From NCBI GenBank assembly GCA_009782505.1, contig WRIW01000011.1, positions 1-54,039 of the forward strand: a stretch of 54,039 nucleotides of DNA, written 5' to 3'. The position numbers and the translations under genes are program-made. Positions 44,368-52,552 of the stretch are shown here, one piece after another (position 1 is the stretch's first letter; every line of letters starts with the position of its first letter). The DNA is from Clostridiales bacterium. GTDB lineage: Bacteria > Bacillota > Peptococcia > DRI-13 > UBA5745. The notes below the pieces were generated by a model that worked only from the letters and a program-made list of their open reading frames with translations, had not been told where the DNA came from and did not search any database.

Positions 44368-45684
44368 TTATTCAGAAGCCTTGAAATGCTTGCGCCCGGC
44401 GGTGAGTATGACCAGCGCCGCCAGGAACAGGAGGACGATGGACAGGATGGACAGGGAGCTCCGCCCCGTGATACCCTTCGTGACGGCGTAGAGCAGGGGC
44501 CCCAGTACAGCGGCAAACTTGCCGAAGACATCGAAGAAGCCGAAGAACTCGCCGGACTTCTCCGGCGGGATCATCCGGGCGTAATACGAGCGGGAGATCG
44601 CCTGTATGCCCCCCTGCACAGTCCCCACCATCACGGCAAGTATCCAAAACAAGGTGACCGCGGTACTTACGCCAAACCAGCCTTCCTCCAGCCCGAAGCC
44701 CATGAAAAAGCCCACGATGCAGATAAGCAGGTACTCGCAGATCGCCGCCCGTATCATCTGAAGGGCGCCAAACCGCCTGGATAGGGTGGAAAACCATATG
44801 GAGCACGGGAAAGCCACGAGCTGCGTGACCAGCAAAGCCAGGATCATGCTGGTAGTATCCAGCCCCAGGGTCGCGCCATAGCTGGTGGACATGTTGATCA
44901 CAGTCCCCACGCCGTCGATGTAGAAAAAATACGCAAGTACATAAAAGAAGATTTGTTTGTCCTGGAAAATCTCCTTCGCGGTATGGATGACCGATGCGAA
45001 AGCGACCCGGGCCACAGCCTGGGATTTCGGTTTCTCCACGCCGAAACGCTGATGGACGTCGGTGAAAAACGGGATGGTAAACAAACCCCACCATACAGCG
45101 GTCAATGCGACGGATATCCTGATCGCCAGCGTAGTCCCTATGCCGAAGCTTTCCCCGAAAGTGATCAGGGCGATGCTGACAAGGAAAGGTATCGTGCTGC
45201 CTCCGATGTAGCCGAAAGCGAAGCCGTATCCCGATATGGTATCCATTCGCTCCGGCTCGGTGACGTCCGCGAGGAAACTGTCGTAGAGCAGGCAGCTCCC
45301 GGAGAAGCCAACATGGGAGAGGGCGTAACCGATGAGCAAAAAGGCCCACTGGTTAACGAAAGCGCTTGCCAGGGTAAAGCCGACCCCCAGGGCGAAGAAC
45401 AGGGTAAAGAGCTTTTTCCTGTATCCGATGAAGTCGGACAAGGCCCCTACCACCGGGGCGCAAAGCGCTACGACGATCATCGCCGCCGAGGTGCCTATCC
45501 CCCACCAGTAGTCCCCGGACTGCCCGGCGCCGTCGGCCACATTCGTGAAGTAAATCGGAAACACAGCCGCCATCATGATGGTCGCGTACGCGGAATTCGC
45601 CCAGTCGTACATGATCCAGCTTTTTTCTTCCCGGGACAGCTTTATCTTAGCTTTCCCGTTTTTCTCCTGTTTTGTCTCCCCCAT
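44368..45684 (-). CDS. MFS transporter, UMF1/Atg22-like
   Basis: A 438-residue permease with 12 predicted helices. The start EKSWIMYDWANSAYATIMMAAVFPIYF is a hallmark of the UMF1 (Atg22-like) group of the major facilitator superfamily. GYALSHVGFSGSCLLYDSFLADVTEP follows, and later SRSYYARMIPPEKSGEFFGFFDVFGKFAAVLGP, also typical. Substrate unknown; related proteins are suspected amino-acid or peptide effluxers. It lies 36 bp after the phosphodiesterase-like gene and 101 bp before purN, so it may be co-transcribed with either. Confidence 0.9.
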   Translation of the reverse strand: MGETKQEKNGKAKIKLSREEKSWIMYDWANSAYATIMMAAVFPIYFTNVADGAGQSGDYWWGIGTSAAMIVVALCAPVVGALSDFIGYRKKLFTLFFALGVGFTLASAFVNQWAFLLIGYALSHVGFSGSCLLYDSFLADVTEPERMDTISGYGFAFGYIGGSTIPFLVSIALITFGESFGIGTTLAIRISVALTAVWWGLFTIPFFTDVHQRFGVEKPKSQAVARVAFASVIHTAKEIFQDKQIFFYVLAYFFYIDGVGTVINMSTSYGATLGLDTTSMILALLVTQLVAFPCSIWFSTLSRRFGALQMIRAAICEYLLICIVGFFMGFGLEEGWFGVSTAVTLFWILAVMVGTVQGGIQAISRSYYARMIPPEKSGEFFGFFDVFGKFAAVLGPLLYAVTKGITGRSSLSILSIVLLFLAALVILTAGRKHFKASE

Positions 45685-45720
45685 GCCTCATCACTCCCCT
45701 ATAGATTTCTCTTTTCATCG

Positions 45721-46899
45721 CTAAATAAAGCCTGTGTCGTCCATACCCAGGCCCAGGCGCTCGGCAGCCAGCCGCGTCACATCCGTCAGCCTGCCGCCCC
45801 ATTGGGCGGAGCCGGGCTCCACGCCCGAGCCTCTTATCATGAAAAACACCTGATAATCCGGCATATCCAGGGGATAGCCGTGGTTCGCCTTATGCCCTGA
45901 CCCGAAGGCCTCATAGCAGTAGCCCGCCTCCGCGCAGAAGCCAAATGCCTCGCTCTCCCGGCCGGACTCGCGCATCTCCCCGTCGGTGAGGAAGCGGCGG
46001 AAGCCTTCGCCCCGGCTGAGCTCCTCGCGGATCTCATCCATCCGCCTGGCGCTCAGGCCCCCCTGATGGAAAAACGCGGACCCGCCGCAGCACTCGATGA
46101 AGCATCCGCTCTCCCCGGGCAGATAGGCCTCGCCTTCCCGCTCCAAAAGCCCGGCGTCCACCAGGGCGGCGTTTGGGTCAAGGACCGTATGTACGTTGAC
46201 CTGGCTGTGGTCGGAAAACACAATGACGTCCCTGTCTTCCCCGGCGGCTTCAAGGAGCAGTGCCAGGTTCCTGTCCAGGGACGCGAAAGCGGTCTCGATG
46301 GCATCGCTGCCCTTGCCGTGGTCGTGGCAGATGGAATCATAAGCCGTCAGGTGTATCATGGCCAGCCCCGGCTTATACTCCCGTAGTATATCCGCCATGC
46401 AAGCCGTGGCGAAGCTGTCCAGGGCAGGCTGGCGCAAGCCTTCAAGGAGCGCTCTGTGCCGCAGGAACAGCTTCAGCTGCAGCCCTTTGCTCCCGGCCCG
46501 GAGGCTGGTGAGCAGCTGGCTTTTCCCCGGGCGCGCCGCCACCTCTGGGACATTGTAGCGTATGGTTTTCGAGTACGCGGTGACCGGCCAGAAGACTGCG
46601 GCTGTATCAACGCCGCCCTCAGCAGCGGCTTGCCAGATCGTCTTCGCCCGTATGCCGTCTTCCCGGTAGAGCCAATACGGCTGCCGCGCGGGAAAAGGCT
46701 CGGTATTGGTGGTCACGCCGTGGATCCCCGGCAAGGCGCCGGTAGCCACCGAGACGTGCACCGGATAGGTATTGCTCAGATACACGCCGGTTACGCCCCG
46801 GAATACCGCAGACTGCGCGGATAATGCCGAGAAAGCCGGGTACCGCGCCAAGGCTTCAAACTCATCGTCGCCCACCGCGTCAAAACTAACGATCAACAT
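45721..46899 (-). CDS. Alkaline-phosphatase-superfamily phosphodiesterase-like protein
   Basis: A 392-residue cytoplasmic-looking member of the type I phosphodiesterase/nucleotide pyrophosphatase group (alkaline phosphatase superfamily). MLIVSFDAVGDDEFEAL holds the first metal Asp, YLSNTYPVHVSVATGALPGIHG carries the likely Thr nucleophile, and DSICHDHGKGSDA, VIFSDHSQVNVH and GSGHKANHGYPLD supply the other metal His/Asp residues. No signal peptide. Substrate unknown. It is the first gene of the run that continues into the MFS transporter. Confidence 0.85.
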   Translation of the reverse strand: MLIVSFDAVGDDEFEALARYPAFSALSAQSAVFRGVTGVYLSNTYPVHVSVATGALPGIHGVTTNTEPFPARQPYWLYREDGIRAKTIWQAAAEGGVDTAAVFWPVTAYSKTIRYNVPEVAARPGKSQLLTSLRAGSKGLQLKLFLRHRALLEGLRQPALDSFATACMADILREYKPGLAMIHLTAYDSICHDHGKGSDAIETAFASLDRNLALLLEAAGEDRDVIVFSDHSQVNVHTVLDPNAALVDAGLLEREGEAYLPGESGCFIECCGGSAFFHQGGLSARRMDEIREELSRGEGFRRFLTDGEMRESGRESEAFGFCAEAGYCYEAFGSGHKANHGYPLDMPDYQVFFMIRGSGVEPGSAQWGGRLTDVTRLAAERLGLGMDDTGFI

Positions 46900-47045
46900 A
46901 TCATCAATAATAGCACATAGCCGGCGATTATTACACCATGCACTGTAAAATCAACGTAAGGAAACAGTTACCGTAGGCGGGGATCCGAGCGCGCCAATTT
47001 ACCGCGATGGTTCACCGGCCGCCTTGGTCCGGCCCGCGGGCGTTG

Positions 47046-47477
47046 TCACATGATTTCTTCCAGTATCTCTAAGGCGTCCTGCACCAGCTTGGGGCATATG
47101 TCTGTGAGCCTGCCGCTTGCGAAAGCTTCCGCCCGCTCCTCTGGCTTGGCGAAATCATAGCCGATGAGGTCGCGGCACATGGTGCTGCCATTGCGTGCCG
47201 TGAACCCCTCCTGGAACTCCTTCACTTTCGCCTGCATGGCGTCGTCCTGCTCCGTATCCCCGGGCTCCCCGTTGCCGTGCCTCATACCGATGGCGATCAT
47301 GGCGCCGCATACCGCGCCGCAGGTATCTCCGCGGAAGAAACCTCCGCCGAATGGCCCCGCTATCCGGGCGGCTTCTTCCCGGCTGTATCCCAGCTCCTCG
47401 GCCCACTCCATCAGCACCTGCTGGGAGCAATGCATACGGTTCCTGAATCCATTGGCTATCTGCACTTTGCTTAGCAT
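47046..47477 (-). CDS. C_GCAxxG_C_C family redox-type protein
   Basis: A 143-residue protein of the C_GCAxxG_C_C family. The motif is present as NRMHCSQQVLMEW, GPFGGGFFRGDTCGAVCGAMIAIG and TMCRDLIGYDF, with a last Cys in DICPKLVQ: the spaced cysteines that name the family. Members are thought to carry a redox or metal site; some are near electron transport genes. It lies 14 bp after the second SLH protein gene on the same strand. Its role beside a B12-related surface protein is unknown. Confidence 0.88.
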   Translation of the reverse strand: MLSKVQIANGFRNRMHCSQQVLMEWAEELGYSREEAARIAGPFGGGFFRGDTCGAVCGAMIAIGMRHGNGEPGDTEQDDAMQAKVKEFQEGFTARNGSTMCRDLIGYDFAKPEERAEAFASGRLTDICPKLVQDALEILEEIM

Positions 47478-47491
47478 AACGACTGCCCTCC

Positions 47492-49132
47492 TTAGATCAA
47501 TTCGGCTTTTTCCAGCATACGCCGAAGCATCCCAGCGATCTCTCCCCGGGTGACCGCTTCCTTTGGCTTTATCTCGAAAACATCCTGAGAGAGAATGTTT
47601 TCCTTATAGCAAAATGCCAGCACGCCCTGCGCCCAGCCTGATACCATACGGTAATCCCCGAACTGCGCCAGCATGTCCCGGACCGCCGCTTCGTCGAGGT
47701 TTATACTCATCCCGCAGATACCCGCCGCCCGGGCGACCATCGCTGCCGCCTCCTCCCGGGTGATGAGCCCGGCTGGGCTGAAGGTTTTGTCCGAGACCCC
47801 GTTGACGAGGCCGTACTTAGACGCGATCCCCACGCTCTCATAGAACCAGTCGGCCGGCTTCACATCGTCGAAGGCGCCCGGGGCGCTTTGGGTCAGACCC
47901 AGAGCCCGGGTGATGATGGAGGCGAACTCCGCCCGGGTCATGGTTGCCTCCGGCTCAAAGCGCGCCTCGCTTTTCCCCCCGATGATACCCCTGGCCGCCA
48001 GGGCTTCCACATCCGCCCGGTTCTCATAGCCCAGTATGTCGCCAAAGCTCTTTCCCGGCGCGGTGACCGGCATGACCTTGACGTCCCCGTGCTTGCCTGG
48101 TAGCCCCTGCCCCGCAGCCCCAGCCGGGCTGGCTGGGGCCTGGATAAGGCCGACGTCCCTCATGTCATACAAGCCGGGCATCGCATTCTCCATTCGGTAA
48201 ATCGCTGCCAAAGCATACAACGCCTGCTCCGTGGACATTTGATTGACGACGCCGCCTATGGTTTTCGCGAAACCCCCACCTACGACGGCGTACTCCATCA
48301 GCTTATCCGCCAAGGTCATTCCCTCCACGACAAATCGGGCGTCGCTTATCCCCAGCCCCAATTCGCACAGGGCTACGATGGCCTGGGCTACGCTCTCGAC
48401 GCTTTCCCCGCTCCAGGCGCCGACCCCGCCCCTCATGAGGGAAAGGCAGCTAAGGGCGCGGCTGACGGAGGCTTTCACGTCGGCCCTGTCCTGATACTTC
48501 GAGAGGGCTTGTAGAGCCATAGCCGTGATATCCGGGTCGGAAGCCGTAGCCGTCTGGCTCAGGGCAAAGCCGCCGTCGGCAAGCTGCCGGCCCAGTATCT
48601 CCGCGATGTACATATCCCTCGTAGCCTGCTTGGCGGCGCCCTTGCTTTCCGGCATGTCGAAGCCGGCGCCGTCCAGGGCGATGAGGGCGTAGATGGGGCC
48701 GTTTAAGCCCTGCCATATGGTTTTCTCGAAGTCGCCCAGGGGTTCAGTCAAGTCGTAGCCGGCTACGTCCCTCGGGTCGAATCCCGCCGCCGTCAAGCCG
48801 ATGACGACCCTGGAGTACTCCGTATACTTCCGCTCGTCCAGGACGCCTTTGTTGTCTTTGACATATTTCTCGACGTTTCTGTAGTATCTATCATAATAGG
48901 AACGCGGGACTGTATACCCGCTCCGCGCCAGCCCGAGTATAGCCCAGTCCCCGCCGGTCATGTCGATTTGCGGATTTTCCACTGTCTTGTGTACATATTC
49001 CGCCGTAGCTTTAAGGGCCGCGCTTAAGCCGGCTCCGCTAAGCGCGGATACCGGCTCAGCCGCGGGCCCTGACACGACCAGCCCGATTCCCAGAGCGAGT
49101 GCCAAGACACGCAAGTTGATTTTTCTAATCAT
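47492..49132 (-). CDS. SLH-anchored alpha/alpha-toroid protein (paralogue without DUF4430)
   Basis: A 546-residue exported protein. Signal peptide about 1-30. Residues about 35-335 are an alpha/alpha-toroid of the prenyltransferase/terpenoid-cyclase/transcobalamin superfamily: DWAILGLARSGYTVP, PIYALIALDGAGFDMP, GGFALSQTATASDPDITAMALQAL, ESVAQAIVALCELGLG, and MSTEQALYALAAIYRME. Three SLH repeats (about 362-546) attach it to the wall. The toroid matches, block for block, the protein encoded upstream (49256-52165), but the DUF4430 and FIVAR parts are missing. It lies 123 bp after that gene, beyond a long hairpin (49193-49236), so it may be read through or have its own weak promoter; no separate riboswitch was found. 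Base composition is GC-rich throughout. Confidence 0.88.
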   Translation of the reverse strand: MIRKINLRVLALALGIGLVVSGPAAEPVSALSGAGLSAALKATAEYVHKTVENPQIDMTGGDWAILGLARSGYTVPRSYYDRYYRNVEKYVKDNKGVLDERKYTEYSRVVIGLTAAGFDPRDVAGYDLTEPLGDFEKTIWQGLNGPIYALIALDGAGFDMPESKGAAKQATRDMYIAEILGRQLADGGFALSQTATASDPDITAMALQALSKYQDRADVKASVSRALSCLSLMRGGVGAWSGESVESVAQAIVALCELGLGISDARFVVEGMTLADKLMEYAVVGGGFAKTIGGVVNQMSTEQALYALAAIYRMENAMPGLYDMRDVGLIQAPASPAGAAGQGLPGKHGDVKVMPVTAPGKSFGDILGYENRADVEALAARGIIGGKSEARFEPEATMTRAEFASIITRALGLTQSAPGAFDDVKPADWFYESVGIASKYGLVNGVSDKTFSPAGLITREEAAAMVARAAGICGMSINLDEAAVRDMLAQFGDYRMVSGWAQGVLAFCYKENILSQDVFEIKPKEAVTRGEIAGMLRRMLEKAELI

Positions 49133-49192
49133 ACCTTCCCCCCGACGCCTGTTCCCATTTCGTCCGATACTGCTATGATACCAGAAAGTTAA

Positions 49193-49236
49193 AGCCCGCG
49201 GGCAACAAATATCCTACATATCTGCTTCCGCGGGCT
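49193..49236 (-). terminator. Long hairpin terminator between the two SLH genes
   Basis: AGCCCGCGG and CCGCGGGCT form a perfect 9-bp stem. The 26-base interior can continue pairing (GCAGATAT with ATATTTG), and the minus-strand tail reads TTTAACTTTC. Placed 20 bases past the stop of the first SLH gene. The T run is imperfect, so partial read-through into the second gene is possible. Confidence 0.5.
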
Positions 49237-49255
49237 GTCAATCATGTCTTCTTCC

Positions 49256-52165
49256 TTATTTGCCTAATCGCTCGATATACCGCGTGAGTATCGCGGCAAA
49301 CTCAGCCCGGGTGGCGTTGCCCTTCGGGTCAAAGAGGTTGCCCGGCTTCCCGCTGAGCAGGCCCTGTATGGTGAGCCTGTTTACCGCGTTTTTCGCCCAA
49401 TCGTCGATGCTATACCAATCGGCAAACATCCTGTCCATGAGGATATCCTGCGGGATATTGCCTGTACTCAACTCGTAATTCAACAAGATAGCCGCCATCT
49501 GCTCCCTGGTGATGTCGTCCTCCGGGCCAAAGAGGCCGCCGCCGTAGCCGGCAACGACGCCTTTTGAAGCCGCCCAATTCACCGCGTCATAGTAATACGC
49601 GCCTTCCTCCACATCGGAGTACTGCCCGCCGCCTTCCGCAGCGGTTACCCTTTCGCCAGGGCTCCCCGCCAGCCGGTGCAGCACGGTGACCGCCATGCCC
49701 CGGGTCAGAGCCACATTCGGGCTGAAGAGCGCCGGGTCCGTCCCCGCCATCAAGCCGTTCGTATACACATACTTGACCACATCGTAGAACCAGTCCCCCG
49801 GCCTGACGTCGGCGAAGGGATTGACCCAGCCGGCGTCGTCTACCGCCAGCGCCGCCGCGCCGATGAAGAACAGGGAAAAGTGCGTGGTGGTGAAGACAAA
49901 TACTTTATGCTCGGCGTCATAATGGGCATTCTGCATGGGTACCGGGTTCCCGCTTGCGTCGAGCCAGTAAACCGTAAGCGCGGCTGGGTCGGTCCCCGCG
50001 GGCGGGTCATAAGGCAGCGTCACCGTGACTGTCCCGTCGAAGTTGTGGATCGCGGTATCGCCGACAGTGATGGCGAGATTGAACACGGGGCTGTCGCCGA
50101 CGATTTGCTGGGCGTCCGGGTCCAGTGTCGAGACGTCCACGGTTTCCATGAGGAATGATACGGCGGCGCCACTATCAAGCCCCTTAGCCAAACCCGCCAG
50201 GGTTTTGGCGTCGAAGGTCAGGCTGACGATCCCGCTTTCGATGGTGAGCTGGGCGTTGCCCTCGTTCGCTTCGGCGATGGCTTTCAGGCTCTCCGCCTTG
50301 ATCTCCGCCTGCACGGACGCCGCCCCGGCTATGCCGGTGACGCTGACGACTACCTCCGCCGCCGCGTCCTTGTCCGAAGCGTCTTTCAGCTTATCCAGCG
50401 CGTCCTTGATGGCGTCGGTGATCTTCGCGCTGTCAACCACCGCCACGGCGGTGTTGCCTGTGACAGCAGCGGAAACGGATACGGTGGAGGAGACTGTGTT
50501 GCTATCTTCATTTGCGTAGAAGTCGTCGCCGGCAAACTGGCTGGCGTCCCGATCTTTTTTAAAATCTTTCGTATAGTAGAGAAGTATTGAGTCCCCATTA
50601 TTAATCCGAACAGTATTTACACTGGCAATAATCAGAGTTTCGTTTACTTTATATAGCCAACCGGAATCAGGGCCATAAGTAAATTCCGCTAACGAGTTAC
50701 CTCCGGGCTTAGTCACCGAACTGATATATCCCGCTTTCGCGCCGGTTTGCTGATATCCTGCGGAAAACAAAGCTTGCATGATGACATCAGCGACTGTAGC
50801 GCTTTCATGTAAATCAGTCACTGTAGCGCTCAACCACAGCTCTTCGTTTTCACCATTCGTGTCTAATCCCTGGAGAGTAACATATACGACGAACGGATCG
50901 CTATCTTCGCCGGAACCACCTGCTAATATTAGACTGTTGATTTCAAAAAGCAAATCGCTTGCGGCGATATTGATTTCTGCTTGGGTAGCATCAGTATCTG
51001 TAAAGACGGTCTTTGCTTCCATTAGTTTTTCATTCATATTCTTCCACGTCAAGCTGGTATACCCTGACGCTGATAACGATTCCGCCTTATCGATAATGGA
51101 CGCTAGGACGTCTCGATTGACATCCGTTATTTCTTGGAGCTCTTTCGAACAATCATCCATATCATATAATTGATTGTCGCTATTTTTATAGCGCGAATAT
51201 GCGATTAATGCATGCGACGCTTGCTGAGTTGACATCGCATTGACAACTCGCGCCCCGGAGAATGAATCCACATAAACAAACCCTCCTCCGGGTTGATAAA
51301 ACTCCAGCAAGCTTGATACCGGGTTACTCGACGGCTCATCGTTAAATGTAAATTCTTCTCCTGTTGGATCCTTACCTAAAGCTGTCGCCGCAAGGATAAC
51401 TTGAGCGTTATTTTCTGCACAAACACTCCCGGGGAATACCCAACCGTCCCATTCAGAATCCGGGGATTTGTATCCACCCCCAGAAACTTGCATGGTTGAT
51501 AGCATATCAATTGACCGTGATATGATTTCATTATCTATCTCATCAACAATGTCCTCATATAGAGCAAAAACTTGTATAACCATAGCCGTCGTATCCGGTT
51601 CCGGATCAGCCCCCCATAATAAGAAACCACCGCCTGATAATTCTGCATCAACAATGGATTGGATGAGCTTTTTTAAATCAGCCGGTGAACCAAAATAACC
51701 GCCGGCTTTATACGCTAATAAGGCATAAATCGCTTCGTTGAGACCGGGGTTTGCCAAAAATCCCGGCTCTATTAAGGGATCGAAAAGATTATGCCCTTCA
51801 ACATCAGCTACATCCACACCGATTGCTGCTAATGCAAGGATAATTCTGGAGATATCCGTCGATCTGAGATTTGCCAATCCGTTTTCTTTGAGCTCTTTTT
51901 GAATGGTAGCATAGTAACCTTCATAATACATTTCGGGTACTTTATACCCCGAACGGGCGAGGGCCAGTATTTCCCATTCATTGCTACGCGACGAATCTGT
52001 ATGAAATCTTGGCGCCGGTACGGTTTCCAATATATAGTCAAGGGTGGCAAACAACTCATTATCAACATCCACACCATCCGCAGCCATCGCCGCGGGCAAC
52101 ATCGCAATCATCATCAATACAGCCAGCAGCAGCGATACGGTTTTCCTCAACAATCCTTTTTTCAT
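49256..52165 (-). CDS. SLH-anchored transcobalamin/intrinsic factor-like protein
   Basis: A 969-residue exported protein (numbering from the upstream ATG at 52180). Signal peptide about 6-33. Toroid (about 36-345): ILALARSGYKVPEMYYE, AIYALLAYKAGGYFG, SGGGFLLWG with DPEPDTTAMVIQVFALY, NNAQVILAATALGKDP, and MSTQQASHALIAYSRY. FIVAR-like spacer (about 354-421, ending DATQAEINIAASDLL). DUF4430/transcobalamin-C-like domain (about 429-543): ATVADVIMQALFSAGYQ, GYISSV, PDSGWLYKVNE, NNGDSILLYY. Then a beta-rich region and three SLH repeats (about 787-974). Toroid plus DUF4430 is the two-domain plan that holds cobalamin in human intrinsic factor and transcobalamin. The start at 52163-52165 has GAGGTGCGAC upstream. 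A cobalamin riboswitch and terminator control it. Codons up to about residue 550 are clearly more AT-rich than the rest. Cobalamin binding is inferred from family and riboswitch. Confidence 0.9.
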   Translation of the reverse strand: MKKGLLRKTVSLLLAVLMMIAMLPAAMAADGVDVDNELFATLDYILETVPAPRFHTDSSRSNEWEILALARSGYKVPEMYYEGYYATIQKELKENGLANLRSTDISRIILALAAIGVDVADVEGHNLFDPLIEPGFLANPGLNEAIYALLAYKAGGYFGSPADLKKLIQSIVDAELSGGGFLLWGADPEPDTTAMVIQVFALYEDIVDEIDNEIISRSIDMLSTMQVSGGGYKSPDSEWDGWVFPGSVCAENNAQVILAATALGKDPTGEEFTFNDEPSSNPVSSLLEFYQPGGGFVYVDSFSGARVVNAMSTQQASHALIAYSRYKNSDNQLYDMDDCSKELQEITDVNRDVLASIIDKAESLSASGYTSLTWKNMNEKLMEAKTVFTDTDATQAEINIAASDLLFEINSLILAGGSGEDSDPFVVYVTLQGLDTNGENEELWLSATVTDLHESATVADVIMQALFSAGYQQTGAKAGYISSVTKPGGNSLAEFTYGPDSGWLYKVNETLIIASVNTVRINNGDSILLYYTKDFKKDRDASQFAGDDFYANEDSNTVSSTVSVSAAVTGNTAVAVVDSAKITDAIKDALDKLKDASDKDAAAEVVVSVTGIAGAASVQAEIKAESLKAIAEANEGNAQLTIESGIVSLTFDAKTLAGLAKGLDSGAAVSFLMETVDVSTLDPDAQQIVGDSPVFNLAITVGDTAIHNFDGTVTVTLPYDPPAGTDPAALTVYWLDASGNPVPMQNAHYDAEHKVFVFTTTHFSLFFIGAAALAVDDAGWVNPFADVRPGDWFYDVVKYVYTNGLMAGTDPALFSPNVALTRGMAVTVLHRLAGSPGERVTAAEGGGQYSDVEEGAYYYDAVNWAASKGVVAGYGGGLFGPEDDITREQMAAILLNYELSTGNIPQDILMDRMFADWYSIDDWAKNAVNRLTIQGLLSGKPGNLFDPKGNATRAEFAAILTRYIERLGK

Positions 52166-52194
52166 GTCGCACCTCTTCATTTTATTGATTGAAT

Positions 52195-52225
52195 AAAAAA
52201 CGCCGGAAGCCCAAAAGGCCCCGAC
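52195..52225 (-). terminator. Riboswitch-controlled intrinsic terminator
   Basis: On the minus strand GTCGGGGCC pairs with GGGCTTCCGGC (one bulged C, three G-T wobbles) around a TTTT-type loop, followed directly by TTTTTTATTC. It lies between the cobalamin aptamer and the ribosome binding site of the surface protein gene, exactly where an attenuator is needed. A second weaker stem (CTGCC/GGCAG, near 52242-52267) precedes it and may act as the switching partner. Confidence 0.7.
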
Positions 52226-52315
52226 ATAATCTACAAAAATAAATTATGCCTGCCCAACCTCAGAGGCAGCACATCGTTCCCCGGGAAGTCTTATTTAAGC
52301 TTCCTGTGAAACTCC

Positions 52316-52470
52316 TTCGGCTTTCGGATGAGAGTATCCCGACTTGCCCCTTCGCGGTGCGCGCTTATGCAGGGCCCGACCCGCTAATGGGCTTACGGTT
52401 GCTGAGACAGCGCCGGCTCGTAACCCGGAGGGGACGTATCCCCCTTTGACTTCCTCTCAACTAAGCCGAT
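52316..52470 (-). promoter_or_regulatory. Cobalamin riboswitch (divergent)
   Basis: Minus-strand leader RNA. The closing P1 stem is ATCGGCTT (52463-52470) with AAGCCGAA (52316-52323). Inside, GGTTACGAGCCGGCGC continues to CAGCAACCGTAAGC (near 52391-52404), matching the conserved GGTG...CCGGCGC...GC-ACTGTAA core of cobalamin riboswitches with a few changes. Further on, AAGTCGGGATACTC (52332-52345) is the B12 box AAGTCAGGATACC with its last part altered. Spacing and order are those of the class. The aptamer sits 8 nt after the predicted start of transcription and about 90 nt before the terminator at 52195-52225. High B12 should cause early termination. Confidence 0.85.
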
Positions 52471-52484
52471 AATGATTTTCATTA

Positions 52485-52513
52485 AGTATATCGGTTGCGC
52501 CATATGATGTCAA
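52485..52513 (-). promoter_or_regulatory. Promoter of the riboswitch and surface protein transcript
   Basis: Minus-strand -35 TTGACA (52508-52513), 17-bp spacer, -10 TATACT (52485-52490): close to consensus. Start of transcription is expected near 52478, giving a leader of about 313 nt to the ATG at 52165. It stands in the 39 to 67 bases after the stop of the next gene upstream. Confidence 0.85.
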
Positions 52514-52552
52514 ATAATTATTCTTTGCGTGATGGCGTTATCCATTATGCTC

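Noticed and set aside
44372-45349. A 325-codon minus-strand frame inside the MFS gene
   Set aside because: It is an Arg/His/Leu-rich shadow of the transporter in another frame, with no ribosome binding site.
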